DNA of 37,037 nucleotides, from the NCBI GenBank assembly GCA_027624045.1, contig JAQBUE010000029.1, positions 1-37,037 on the forward strand, written 5' to 3'. The position numbers and the translations under genes were made by a program. Source of the stretch: Acidobacteriota bacterium. GTDB taxonomy: Bacteria > Acidobacteriota > Terriglobia > Bryobacterales > UBA6623. Of the stretch, positions 8,079 to 16,631 are shown in pieces (the first letter of the stretch is position 1; the number at the start of each line of letters is the position of its first letter). The notes under the pieces are model-generated. The model was not told the DNA's origin, did no database searches, and was given only the letters and a program-made list of their open reading frames with translations.

Positions 8079-8200
8079 ACGCGAAAAGGAGTCTAGCAAA
8101 CCAGAGCAACGTGGTTCGCCGGCGGCGGCCAACCCGGACATTGAATGTGGGGGCTGCAAGCGCTTCGCGCGGACGCCGCCGGAAGGCAGCCTGAAGGCGG

Positions 8201-8227
8201 CTAGGGCACGGCACGCCGTGCCCCTAG
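8201..8227. repeat. GC-rich palindrome, REP-like
   Basis: The left arm CTAGGGCACGGC (8201-8212) and right arm GCCGTGCCCCTAG (8215-8227) are complementary over 12 pairs, with one extra C in the right arm and a 2-base loop. It sits in the divergent gap between the enolase-superfamily gene (minus) and the cytochrome/DUF1549 gene (plus), where a terminator makes little sense. Palindromes built on GGGCACGGC/GCCGTGCCC are known as dispersed extragenic repeats in several soil bacteria. This is the only copy I see in the window. Confidence 0.6.
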
Positions 8228-8288
8228 ATTTTGCTTGCGGCGACTGGATACCGGGCTTGCCGTGATAGACTGTCGAAAAATCACTGCC

Positions 8289-10733
8289 ATGATAACTTGG
8301 CGCCTCTTACTCACTGCCTTAGTCGCGATCGTCGTTGCGCTTCCGCTCGTCTCGGAGGCCGCCGAGACCCTTCCGCAACAGGCCGTAGAAATCCTCCACA
8401 CGCGTTGTTCGCAATGCCACGGCGCGAACGTTGCGATGTCAGACCTTCGCGTCAGCACTCGCGAAGCCCTACTCAAGGGCGGTAAAGGCGGACCGGCCAT
8501 CGTTGTGGGCGATGCCCAATCCAGCCGGGTCATCCAGGCTTTGACGCACCTCATTCAACCCGCGATGCCGCCAGCGGGTGACATCCCGGCCGACGAGATC
8601 GCTACGCTGCGCGAGTGGATCGACAGCGGCGCCGAGTGGCCGCAAGCCGACGCGAGCGCGGCCAGAGATCCAAAGAAGACTTGGTGGGCCTTCCAGAAAC
8701 CCATGCGGCCCAAGGTCCCTCAGGTCGACGGAGCACGCAACCCGATTGATGCTTTCATCCTGCAAAAGCTTGCGGAGACGAAGATTCCCGCAGCCGGCGA
8801 AGCCGAACCTTTGGCGCTGGTCCGACGAGCGTATTTCGACCTTCATGGACTGCCGCCCACCCCGCGGCAAGTCAAACAATTTCTCGCCGATCCTTCGCGC
8901 GACGCTTGGGAGTGCCTGATCGATGAACTGCTGAGTTCGCCCCGCTATGGGGAAAAATGGGCTCAATTCTGGCTCGATCTCGTCCGCTACGGCGATACTT
9001 CCGGGTTCGAGCAAGACCCCTACAATCTTGATGCGTGGCGCTACCGTGATTACGTCATCAAGTCGTTCAACGACGACAAACCGTACGACCGTTTCGTCAA
9101 GGAGCAAATCGCCGGCGATGAGATTTATCCCGAAGACGCCTTCGCCGCCGCCGGCACCGGGTATTACACCGTCGGCACGCATCGCGACCTGCTCTTTAAG
9201 GTTGAGGATCTCAATCGCACCGAGACACTCACCGATTATGTGGGCACCACGTCCTCGGTCTTTCTCGGGCTCACGGTCGGTTGCGCCCGCTGTCACGACC
9301 ACAAATTCGACCCTATACCGCAGCGGGACTTCTATCGCATGCAGGCCGTCTTCGCTCCGATCACGAAAACGGATGTATTTCTCGACTACAACCCGGCTCG
9401 GTTCTTCGGAGTAGCGGAGAACAGCCGCACCTTCCGGCTGCGGCAAATCGGCGACGAGATCTCGCGGATTCAGAAGCCGTACAAAGGAACGATTCGCGAA
9501 CGCAAGCTCGCCACCCTCCCCAAGGAAGTGCAAGTCGCTTTCGACAAGGAGCCGGAAGAACGCACGCCGCGCGAAGCCGGTTTGGTTCAGGAGTACTCGG
9601 ATCGACTCAAGATCGAGCAGGAAGAGATTCGCGCCGAGCTGTCACAAGCTGACCTTGAACGCATTGAGGCTGTCGAACGCCGCCTGCTCGGAATGTTTTC
9701 GGGCTATGGAGCACCGCCGATTGCACGCGGCGTGACCGACATCTCGCGCGAGGCGCCGAAAACATTTATCGCCCTGCGCGGCAATCCCGATACGCCCGGG
9801 GAGGAAGTCGGTCCCGGCTACCTGACATCCCTCGGCGGCGGAGACATTTCCGAGCCGCCACTACACGCCAACACGACCGGCCGCCGCAAAGCTCTCGCCG
9901 AATGGATTGCGGACCCCGACAATCCCCTCACGGCGCGCGTGATGGTCAACCGCATCTGGCAAGGCCATTTCGGCACTGGACTTGTCAAGACCACGAGCGA
10001 CTTCGGCATCCGCGCCGGTGAGGCATCGCACCCCGAACTGCTCGATTGGCTCGCGACGGAATTCGTGCGGCAGGGCTGGTCAGTGAAAGACCTGCACAGG
10101 CTGATCATGACGTCCGACACGTACCGCCGCGGGGCGAATCCGGCCGCGGGCGTCGCCGAACGTGATCCGCAAAACCTGTTCCTCTCGCACATGAACCGCA
10201 GGAGGCTGCGCGCTGAAGAAATTCGCGACGCCGTTCTCACCGTTACCGGCAGCCTCAACGCCGAGATGGGCGGCATCCCCGTCGTGCCGCCTCTTGAAAA
10301 AGAGGAACTCTACGGCATGATCGGCAACCCTGACAACGCCTGGCCTGTCTCGCCGAACCGCGATGAATACAATCGCCGCAGCATCTACCTACTGTCGAAA
10401 CGCACGTTCCCGCACCCGATGCTCGAAGCCTTCGACCGCCAGGATGGCGTTCTCTCGTGCTCGCGCCGCGACGAAAGCACGACCGCTCCGCAGTCGCTCA
10501 CATTGCTCAACAGCCGCTTCATGATGGAGCAGGCGCAAGCGTTCGCCGCCGAAGTGAAAACCGTCGATGAGGCCTTCTCGAAAGTCTTTGGACGCGGCCC
10601 AACCGCCGACGAGCAAGCATCGGTATCGAGCTTCATCGAAAGCCAAACCGAAAACCGGGGCTCGCGTGAAGCCGCCTTCACGGAATTAGCCAGAGCCTTA
10701 CTAAACGCGAACGAATTTCTCTATGTGGATTAG
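8289..10733 (+). CDS. Exported planctomycete-type cytochrome c / DUF1549 / DUF1553 protein
   Basis: This large exported protein has unknown enzymatic activity. The ATG at 8289 (814 residues) was chosen over 8235 because it starts directly with a Sec signal peptide (MITWRLLLTALVAIVVALPL, cleavage near SEAAET). Next comes a cytochrome c domain with haem motif CSQCH at residues 40-44. DUF1549 covers about 150-350 and ends in GCARCHDHKFDPIPQRDFYR, a second CxxCH at 332-336. DUF1553 covers about 530-790, with RVMVNRIWQGHFGTGLV and SMNGRR-like SHMNRRRLRAEEIRDA. This layout is frequent in Planctomycetes, Verrucomicrobia and Acidobacteria, often beside a DUF1501 gene as here, 12 bases downstream. The pair is suspected to act on polysaccharides or in periplasmic redox work, but nothing here proves it. 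Confidence 0.93.
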   Translation: MITWRLLLTALVAIVVALPLVSEAAETLPQQAVEILHTRCSQCHGANVAMSDLRVSTREALLKGGKGGPAIVVGDAQSSRVIQALTHLIQPAMPPAGDIPADEIATLREWIDSGAEWPQADASAARDPKKTWWAFQKPMRPKVPQVDGARNPIDAFILQKLAETKIPAAGEAEPLALVRRAYFDLHGLPPTPRQVKQFLADPSRDAWECLIDELLSSPRYGEKWAQFWLDLVRYGDTSGFEQDPYNLDAWRYRDYVIKSFNDDKPYDRFVKEQIAGDEIYPEDAFAAAGTGYYTVGTHRDLLFKVEDLNRTETLTDYVGTTSSVFLGLTVGCARCHDHKFDPIPQRDFYRMQAVFAPITKTDVFLDYNPARFFGVAENSRTFRLRQIGDEISRIQKPYKGTIRERKLATLPKEVQVAFDKEPEERTPREAGLVQEYSDRLKIEQEEIRAELSQADLERIEAVERRLLGMFSGYGAPPIARGVTDISREAPKTFIALRGNPDTPGEEVGPGYLTSLGGGDISEPPLHANTTGRRKALAEWIADPDNPLTARVMVNRIWQGHFGTGLVKTTSDFGIRAGEASHPELLDWLATEFVRQGWSVKDLHRLIMTSDTYRRGANPAAGVAERDPQNLFLSHMNRRRLRAEEIRDAVLTVTGSLNAEMGGIPVVPPLEKEELYGMIGNPDNAWPVSPNRDEYNRRSIYLLSKRTFPHPMLEAFDRQDGVLSCSRRDESTTAPQSLTLLNSRFMMEQAQAFAAEVKTVDEAFSKVFGRGPTADEQASVSSFIESQTENRGSREAAFTELARALLNANEFLYVD

Positions 10734-10745
10734 GGACACAACATC

Positions 10746-12143
10746 ATGACGCGACGCGAACTCCTGCACAAGACGGGTGGCGGCTTCGGCGCACTCGCTC
10801 TCAGCGGCATGCTCGAAGGGGCGGCCGGCAGCGACCCGCTCGCTCCCAAGCAACCTCACGCTCCGGCGCGAGCCAAGAGTGTCATTTCCCTTTTCATGCA
10901 CGGCGGCACAAGCCATGTCGATACCTTCGACCCGAAGCCTGAGCTGACCAAACGCAGCGGCGAACATCTTTCCGCCGAACTCGCCAAGACCATCAAGACA
11001 AGCTTCATTCACGACCCGACCAAGGCCGTTCTGCGGGGCAGTCCGTGGGAGTTCCGCCCTGGCGGCAAATCCGGATTGCTGATCTCTGATCTGTATGCCA
11101 ACGTCCGCGAACACGCTGATGAGATCGCCGTCATCCGAAGCTGCCACTCGAACGTCTTTGACCACGCCCCGGCCATCTACTTGGTCAACAGCGGCTCGCA
11201 GTTTCCCGGCCGCCCCAGTCTCGGTTCCTGGGTGACGTACGGACTGGGCAGCGAGAACTCGAATCTGCCGGCGTTCGTTGTGATGAGCGACGGCTCGACC
11301 AAATCAGGCCCGCCTGCATACGGTTCGGGATTCCTGCCCGCCGTCCACCAAGGTACTGTATTTCGCGGCGGAGAGAACCCGATCCTACACCTTGCCACCC
11401 CTGCCGGCGTTTCAGCCGACGCGCAAAAGGAAACACTCTCGCTGATCGGCCAGCTTGATCGCCGTCACCTAGCTTCGCGCGCCGGTGATACGACCCTTGA
11501 AGCGCGCATCGCCTCGTACGAGCTTGCCTTCCGCATGCAAGCCGAAGCGCCCGACGCCATCGACATCAGCAGCGAATCGGAAGCGACCAAGAAACTCTAT
11601 GGAATCGGCGACCCGCTGACCGACGACTTCGGCCGCAAGTGTTTACTGGCTCGCAGACTCGTCGAGCGCGGTGTGCGCTTCATCCAACTCTATTCCGGCA
11701 CCAACGTCGGCGACGATTGGGACGACGCCCACACGGACCTCGTCGGCTCGCACACCCGCATGGCCGGCAAGAGCGACCGCCCCATTGCCGGCCTTCTGGC
11801 GGACCTCAAGGGGCTGGGCCTGCTCGACTCCACGCTTGTCACATGGGGCGGTGAGTTCGGGCGCACGCCCTTGGCGCAAGGGAAGAACGGCCGCGACCAC
11901 CACCCCTACGGCTCTAGCATGTGGATGGCTGGTGCGGGCATCAAGGGAGGGCAAGCCATCGGCGCCACCGACGACTTCGGAGTCCATGCGACGGAATCAC
12001 CGTTTGATGCCCACGACGTGAATGCCACAATCCTGCGGCTGCTGGGCATCGATCACACCCGCCTCACTTATTCTTATGAAAGCCGCGACCAACGCCTAAC
12101 TGATGTTCACGGGCAGAATGAGTTTACTGACCGGCTGGTGTAG
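10746..12143 (+). CDS. Tat-exported DUF1501 family protein
   Basis: This is the partner of the preceding DUF1549/DUF1553 gene, 12 bases downstream and almost certainly co-transcribed. The 465-residue product has a Tat signal (TRRELLHKTGGGFGALALSG) with the twin arginine at residues 3-4. The DUF1501 domain belongs to the alkaline phosphatase/sulfatase-like fold. It shows SLFMHGGTSHVDTFDPKPEL (about 49-68), IRSCHSNVFDHAPA, GRPSLGSWVTYGLGS, FGRKCLLARRLVERGVRFIQ, TWGGEFGRTP and GRDHHPYG. The Asp/His-rich motifs suggest metal binding as in that fold. No function has been firmly established for the family. Export through Tat suggests folding or cofactor loading in the cytoplasm. Confidence 0.93.
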   Translation: MTRRELLHKTGGGFGALALSGMLEGAAGSDPLAPKQPHAPARAKSVISLFMHGGTSHVDTFDPKPELTKRSGEHLSAELAKTIKTSFIHDPTKAVLRGSPWEFRPGGKSGLLISDLYANVREHADEIAVIRSCHSNVFDHAPAIYLVNSGSQFPGRPSLGSWVTYGLGSENSNLPAFVVMSDGSTKSGPPAYGSGFLPAVHQGTVFRGGENPILHLATPAGVSADAQKETLSLIGQLDRRHLASRAGDTTLEARIASYELAFRMQAEAPDAIDISSESEATKKLYGIGDPLTDDFGRKCLLARRLVERGVRFIQLYSGTNVGDDWDDAHTDLVGSHTRMAGKSDRPIAGLLADLKGLGLLDSTLVTWGGEFGRTPLAQGKNGRDHHPYGSSMWMAGAGIKGGQAIGATDDFGVHATESPFDAHDVNATILRLLGIDHTRLTYSYESRDQRLTDVHGQNEFTDRLV

Positions 12144-12180
12144 GGCGAAACCACACAGGGCGGCGTAAGAGAACCAGCCG
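12132..12180. terminator. Weak inverted repeat between convergent genes
   Basis: CGGCTGGT (12132-12139, last sense codons of the DUF1501 gene) and ACCAGCCG (12173-12180) form a perfect 8-base stem with a 33-base loop. The position between the convergent DUF1501 and tadC genes suggests a bidirectional 3' structure. There is no T run on either side, so intrinsic termination is not shown. Confidence 0.25.
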
Positions 12181-12204
12181 CGTCAAACAGAATCGCGATC
12201 CCGT

Positions 12205-13134
12205 CTACGGTGCAGTGCCACTCAACCTGCCAATACCCGAGAACAATTGCAAGAGCGCCGGGCCCGCCGTTACGAGGAACATCGACGGCATGATGAGGAA
12301 GAAAATTGGGAATACCAGTTTGACGCCGACCTTGTGGGCTTTCTCTTCGGCGCCTTGCCGTCTGCGGAGCCGCATGTATCGCGCTTGCGTCCGCAGGACT
12401 TTCGAAACACTCGTTCCGAAGCGGTCGGCCTGAATCAACAGCGACGTCAGCTTGCGCATGTCAGGATCGCCAACGCGCTTGCCGAGATTCCGGAGAGCCT
12501 CGGCGCGGCCCGCGCCGGCCCGCACTTCGTACTGAAAGAAGTTCAACTCGTCAGTGAGAACCGGATGAACCAACTCCAAGTCCTCCGCCGTACTGAGAAT
12601 GGCCGAATCGAGTGACAATCCGCTCTCAATCGAAATCACCAGCAAGTCGAGCACATCCGGGAGGCCCAGCTTAACTTTCTCAGCGCGTTTCTTCGCGCGG
12701 CGTTCAACGAACCAATCAGGTAGCCGCGTGCCGACGTAGCCCATCAAGAGTATCCAAACGAAGATGGTAAACAGGTCCTGCCCGAGGTACAGCATCGCGA
12801 GCACGGTCAGAGCAGGCAGCCCAACGGTCAGCGCGAGTTGGGCCCCGTGCAAGACCACGGGAATCCAGTCCTCGCGAAAGCCCGCCGCGACAAGCCGTGC
12901 GCGCGCCTGTGATCCGCCTTCCTTTTTCGGCGCGAAGGCAGCGCCCAGGCGATAGAGTGCCTCGAGCCACTGCGGCGCGTCATCCGGCAGCGCCGCGCTT
13001 GATTGCATATCAGCCGTCGAACCTTCCGGCATTACGGCCAGAGGCGCGGGGGCGCGCATCGCGATCCAGTATCCCGTGCCCACGACCAGGGCCATTACCG
13101 CCAAAAAGAAGGAAATCGATAGCGCCGCGATCAT
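12205..13134 (-). CDS. tadC: Tad pilus inner-membrane platform protein TadC (T2SS F family)
   Basis: TadC forms, with TadB, the inner-membrane platform on which Flp pilin is assembled. The 309-residue product has an N-terminal membrane segment (about 2-25), a linker, a cytoplasmic T2SSF domain with LPDVLDLLVISIESGLSLDSAIL and FFQYEVRAGAGRAEALRNLG, RMRLRRRQGAEEKAHKVGVK, and a C-terminal pair of membrane segments (KLVFPIFFLIMPSMFLVTAG). The start lies 3 bases after the tadB stop, so the genes are one operon. It is the last gene of the block and converges on the DUF1501 gene. Telling TadC from TadB rests on gene order and the C-terminal motif. Confidence 0.88.
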   Translation of the reverse strand: MIAALSISFFLAVMALVVGTGYWIAMRAPAPLAVMPEGSTADMQSSAALPDDAPQWLEALYRLGAAFAPKKEGGSQARARLVAAGFREDWIPVVLHGAQLALTVGLPALTVLAMLYLGQDLFTIFVWILLMGYVGTRLPDWFVERRAKKRAEKVKLGLPDVLDLLVISIESGLSLDSAILSTAEDLELVHPVLTDELNFFQYEVRAGAGRAEALRNLGKRVGDPDMRKLTSLLIQADRFGTSVSKVLRTQARYMRLRRRQGAEEKAHKVGVKLVFPIFFLIMPSMFLVTAGPALLQLFSGIGRLSGTAP

Positions 13135-13137
13135 TAC

Positions 13138-14088
13138 CTAAACCTTGATGTCCACAATCTTGTTGATCACAAAGTAAGCGGTGACTTGCGCGCAAATCGC
13201 GGCGAAGATCAACGTCTTACCAAGCGGGTGATCCGCCAAAACCATGAAGTAAGCCGGATTCACAAACCACATCGTCGCCGCGATAAGGATGGGCAGCGCC
13301 GTGAGAATCAAGGCGGTCAGCCGCCCGTTCGCCGTCAGTGCGCGCACTTGACCCTTGAGGGCGGCTCGTTCCCGAATAGTTTCCGAAAGCGTGTCGAGCA
13401 GTTCATGCAGGTTGCCGCCCGTGCGTGACTGCGTCAAGACCGCCGAAACGAAGAAGCGCACGTCCACCAACGGCAAACGCTCGGCGAAACCGTGCAGGGC
13501 CTCGTCCATCGGAGACCCGAGGTTGTATTCGTCGACGATCTTGCGAACTTCGGTCGAAAGTGGCGGACCAACTTCATCGGCCATCAACTCCATCGACATC
13601 GGCAACGAGTTGCCTGCGATGACAGCGCGAGACAGGTAATCCAAAGCCTCGGGGAGCTGTTCTTCGACTGCGCGGTAACGCTTTGTACGCAGGTTTATCA
13701 GATAGAAGATTGGTGACGCGGCGGCAACTCCCGCCAGCATGAACGATCCAAGAAGAGGCAGAAGGTTGCTCCGTATGGCTACGTTCAGCACCACAACGCC
13801 CGCCAGCAGCATCATCAAACTGACGCGTCCGACCGACCATTCCACGTTGGCGTGCTCGAGCAGTTCTTTCAGCTTGGGAACGAAGCGAACCCTGGAAAGG
13901 ATCACGTTATAGGTCGACATCGTGCTGAGAGCCTCGCTCCGCAGCAGCGAGTAACGGACGAGACGGCCTGGCGGCTCATTCTCGGCGGACGCTCGCCGCT
14001 CGACGAAAGTCCAAGCGATCGCCGCCGACAGGCTGGTGATCACGAACGTAAACAAAAAGGCAAGGGTGTAGATAGTCAGCTCCGCCAT
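13138..14088 (-). CDS. tadB: Tad pilus inner-membrane platform protein TadB (T2SS F family)
   Basis: TadB is the first of the two platform proteins. The 316-residue product has a membrane segment at about residues 8-28, a second hydrophobic stretch at about 92-125, the cytoplasmic T2SSF domain with LPEALDYLSRAVIAGNSLPMSMEL and RTGGNLHELLDTLSETIRER, and two C-terminal membrane segments (about 250-275 and 285-310). It starts 3 bases after the cpaF stop and ends 3 bases before tadC, so translation is probably coupled throughout. Length and layout are normal. Confidence 0.88.
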   Translation of the reverse strand: MAELTIYTLAFLFTFVITSLSAAIAWTFVERRASAENEPPGRLVRYSLLRSEALSTMSTYNVILSRVRFVPKLKELLEHANVEWSVGRVSLMMLLAGVVVLNVAIRSNLLPLLGSFMLAGVAAASPIFYLINLRTKRYRAVEEQLPEALDYLSRAVIAGNSLPMSMELMADEVGPPLSTEVRKIVDEYNLGSPMDEALHGFAERLPLVDVRFFVSAVLTQSRTGGNLHELLDTLSETIRERAALKGQVRALTANGRLTALILTALPILIAATMWFVNPAYFMVLADHPLGKTLIFAAICAQVTAYFVINKIVDIKV

Positions 14089-14091
14089 CCG

Positions 14092-15426
14092 TTACACCTC
14101 GACCACGGAATCGAAATCCGCTTCGGACATCTGCTGATTACTTCGGCGCAAGCGATCGAGGAATTGCGGTTTCACACCCAAGCCGCGGAAGCGGCCCTCG
14201 ACCTTACCGCTGGGGGCGACCCCGAGCTTCTCGAAAACGAAAAGCTCCTGGATTTCGATCTCGCCATCCTTCAACCCTCGCGACTCAGAGATCTGCGTGA
14301 CCTTCCTGGTGCCGTCGCTCAAACGTTCCAGTTGGACAAAGACCTGAATGGCGGCGGCAATATGCTTGCGAATCGACGCGACGGAGATGTTCGAGTTCGC
14401 GAGGCCGACCATTAACTCCAGGCGATTCACGGCATCCTGTCCGCTGTTGGCATGAATCGTGGCAAGCGAGCCGTCATGTCCCGTATTCATTGCTTGCAAC
14501 ATGTCCATCGCTTCCTCGCCGCGCACCTCGCCGAGGATGATGCGGTCGGGACGCATCCGCAAACTATTCACCAACAACCGGCGCTGATCGATCGCGCCCT
14601 CGCCTTCCAGATTTGGCGGCCGCGTTTCCATCCGCGCGACGTGCTCCTGGCGCAGTTGCAGTTCGGCGGTATCTTCAATCGTGACGATGCGCTCATCCGC
14701 CGGAATGCAGCTCGACAGGATATTCAGCATGGTCGTCTTGCCCGATCCCGTGCCGCCCGCGATCAAGACGTTAAGGCGGGCTCGCACACAGGCGGCCAGC
14801 AGGTTCATCATCGGCTGTGTGAGGGTCTTCATCGCGACAAGATCCTCGGCTAGCAGAGGGTCCTTCGAAAACCGCCGGATTGACAGCAGCGGCCCATCCA
14901 CCGCCACGGGCGCAATCACAGCGTTGACGCGCGAGCCATCGGGCAGCCGCGCATCCACCATCGGAGACGATTCATCAATCCGCCTCCCAGCGTGGGACAC
15001 GATCTTTTGAATGATTCTTTGCAGGTGGGCGTTATCTTTGAACTTGACCTGCGTCTTTATCAACTTACCCGCCCGCTCGACGTAAACCAGGTTGGGTGTC
15101 GTTACGAGAATGTCGGAGACCGTGGGATCTTGCATCAGCGGCTCCAACGGACCCAGGCCGAAGACCTCGTTCAACACTTGGTCGATCAGTTCTTCCCGGT
15201 GCTCTTCGGAAAGTCCGAACTCGTTCTCTTCGACCAGCGCCGACAGCGCGTTGCGAACCTCGCGTCGGACGCGCGGCGCATCAATTTCGGCCAAGCGGTC
15301 GAGATTGATGCGCTCCAACAGTTTGCGATGCAGCGCGTGCTTGAGTTCGAGATCCGATTCAGGGACCGCACCCGGCACGGCAGCCGCGCCATTCGTGGCG
15401 GGTGTTGGCATAGCAGGGGTGGACAT
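14092..15426 (-). CDS. cpaF: Tad pilus assembly ATPase CpaF/TadA
   Basis: This cytoplasmic hexameric secretion ATPase drives Flp pilus assembly. The 444-residue product has an N-terminal helical domain (about 25-95), then the core with [11 protein letters not shown] (about 98-108) and [21 protein letters not shown]. The Walker A motif GGTGSGKTT is at 224-232. An Asp/His-box region ([21 protein letters not shown]), Walker [23 protein letters not shown] and [14 protein letters not shown] follow. All parts expected of an active CpaF are present. An initial run rich in Ala and Pro (1-25) looks disordered. It follows cpaB after 39 bases; the cpaC and cpaE genes usual at this place are missing. Confidence 0.95.
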   Translation of the reverse strand: MSTPAMPTPATNGAAAVPGAVPESDLELKHALHRKLLERINLDRLAEIDAPRVRREVRNALSALVEENEFGLSEEHREELIDQVLNEVFGLGPLEPLMQDPTVSDILVTTPNLVYVERAGKLIKTQVKFKDNAHLQRIIQKIVSHAGRRIDESSPMVDARLPDGSRVNAVIAPVAVDGPLLSIRRFSKDPLLAEDLVAMKTLTQPMMNLLAACVRARLNVLIAGGTGSGKTTMLNILSSCIPADERIVTIEDTAELQLRQEHVARMETRPPNLEGEGAIDQRRLLVNSLRMRPDRIILGEVRGEEAMDMLQAMNTGHDGSLATIHANSGQDAVNRLELMVGLANSNISVASIRKHIAAAIQVFVQLERLSDGTRKVTQISESRGLKDGEIEIQELFVFEKLGVAPSGKVEGRFRGLGVKPQFLDRLRRSNQQMSEADFDSVVEV

Positions 15427-15465
15427 GGTGTGGAGCCGGCGGGAGCGAGCGAGATCAGTCGTGGC

Positions 15466-16284
15466 TCAGCGCGTGGCAACCTCCTGACTGGAAGTCCGCG
15501 AACCGTCCGCCGACGCGGCTTGGCGGCGCGTGTTGCGGTCCGCGTCATCACGGGCACTGAGCAGATCCCTCAGGCGGGTACCCTGACTATCAACGGTGCC
15601 GTCATCCAAAGGATTCCTCAATGCGAGCCGGATCGCGCCGCTCTGATCGGCAAGGCTCAGATCCTGTGAGTCGCGCGCATCCACCAACAGCGTCACGACC
15701 GGAGTCTCATTGCGCCCGCCCGAAGATGCCTCACGCCCCGTATCCACAACTTCAATATTTTGAAGCAGCGTCTTCAGCCGCATGTCGAGCGTGCCAGGCG
15801 ACCGATCACCCTCAGCGACCATCACATCCACACGGTCTCCGACCTGCAGGTGCGCGGTCACACCGGCGAACTCACCCACATGGACCGTCACACCACGCAT
15901 TCCCTTGGGGACCGAGGCCGCAAGCCAATCGCTCGATGTCGTTGCCAGTATGTCGGCGCGGATCGCCTGTCCCTCGCGGAGGCCCTCGCTCACGGTGCGC
16001 CCAACCACTGCCACGGGATCGGAGAACACACCTTCGGGCAATTCGCCACCGCTGTAAGGCTGAGTCTTGAGATCGGCCGCTTCGAGGCGCTTGCCCCGCG
16101 GAAGCTCACCCGCCGCTACGGTGATCGTCCGCTCTTCGCCGGCGGCGGCCGCGCCACCGTCGAGCCGGCCTGAAATCATGCGGTAGAAGAGAAACGTGCA
16201 GACGGTAGCCGCGACGAATCCCACACCGATGACGATCAAAAGTTTGCGCCGATTTTGGTCTTGCAAGGCGCCGGTTACACCCAT
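15466..16284 (-). CDS. cpaB: Flp pilus assembly protein CpaB (SAF domain)
   Basis: CpaB (RcpC) is a periplasmic, membrane-anchored protein of the Tad pilus, thought to link the secretin to peptidoglycan or the inner-membrane complex. The 272-residue product has one N-terminal membrane segment (about 13-33), then a SAF domain (about 50-115) with RTITVAAGELPRGKRLEAADL and LREGQAIRADILA. The RcpC-type domain follows, with RGVTVHVGEFAGVTAHLQVGDRVDV and TLLVDARDSQDLSLADQSGAIRLALRNP. The last 45 residues are polar and probably disordered. A ribosome site GGGAGA lies at 16298-16293 on the minus strand and supports the ATG at 16284. It is the first gene of the visible tad block. Confidence 0.92.
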   Translation of the reverse strand: MGVTGALQDQNRRKLLIVIGVGFVAATVCTFLFYRMISGRLDGGAAAAGEERTITVAAGELPRGKRLEAADLKTQPYSGGELPEGVFSDPVAVVGRTVSEGLREGQAIRADILATTSSDWLAASVPKGMRGVTVHVGEFAGVTAHLQVGDRVDVMVAEGDRSPGTLDMRLKTLLQNIEVVDTGREASSGGRNETPVVTLLVDARDSQDLSLADQSGAIRLALRNPLDDGTVDSQGTRLRDLLSARDDADRNTRRQAASADGSRTSSQEVATR

Positions 16285-16631
16285 GGCATACGTCTCCCGT
16301 TCGATGAGAGTAAGCCTCTCAATACTACCTTATCGGTGCCGCGGAGCAGCCCTAGCCTGTATCGTATGCAGAATCGGCCGTGGCGGTTATCCTCGATTCG
16401 CACTAGGGCCTGAGCGATTTTCCCCTACCGACCGGGCGCGGGAAGTGATATCGGCATGGCAAATAACTCATTTAGCATGAGATATTTAGACTCGATTTCT
16501 CAGCGGCATTCCGGGGCATCCTTGTGCGGCAAGGCGTATCCCTGAGAATGACGACAGTCAACGGGCCACGACGAACTACTTAGCCCATCCAGGCCCTCGA
16601 CCCCGCGCGCGTCCGGTACCATCAACAAATC
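16285..16631. other. Divergent intergenic region between cpaB and a creatininase-like gene
   Basis: This 347-base region must hold the promoters of both divergent units. A 6-base hairpin, TGAGAG (16305-16310) with CTCTCA (16316-16321) and a 5-base loop, lies in the cpaB leader just upstream of its ribosome site. Further on, TTCTCAG (about 16496-16502) and CTGAGAA (about 16543-16549) enclose a second hairpin, CCTTG/CAAGG. An ATG at 16456 opens a 29-codon frame that resembles nothing known. No Flp pilin gene is present, although one often precedes cpaB. I could not identify a convincing promoter hexamer pair. Confidence 0.4.

Noticed and set aside
8469..9533. 354-residue open frame antisense to the cytochrome/DUF1549 gene
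   Set aside because: It lies wholly within a well-supported gene and has no family motifs; it is a GC-rich shadow frame.
16456..16545. 29-codon open frame in the cpaB/creatininase gap, considered as a Flp pilin or leader peptide
   Set aside because: It lacks the hydrophobic segment of a Flp pilin, resembles nothing known and is no longer than chance frames.
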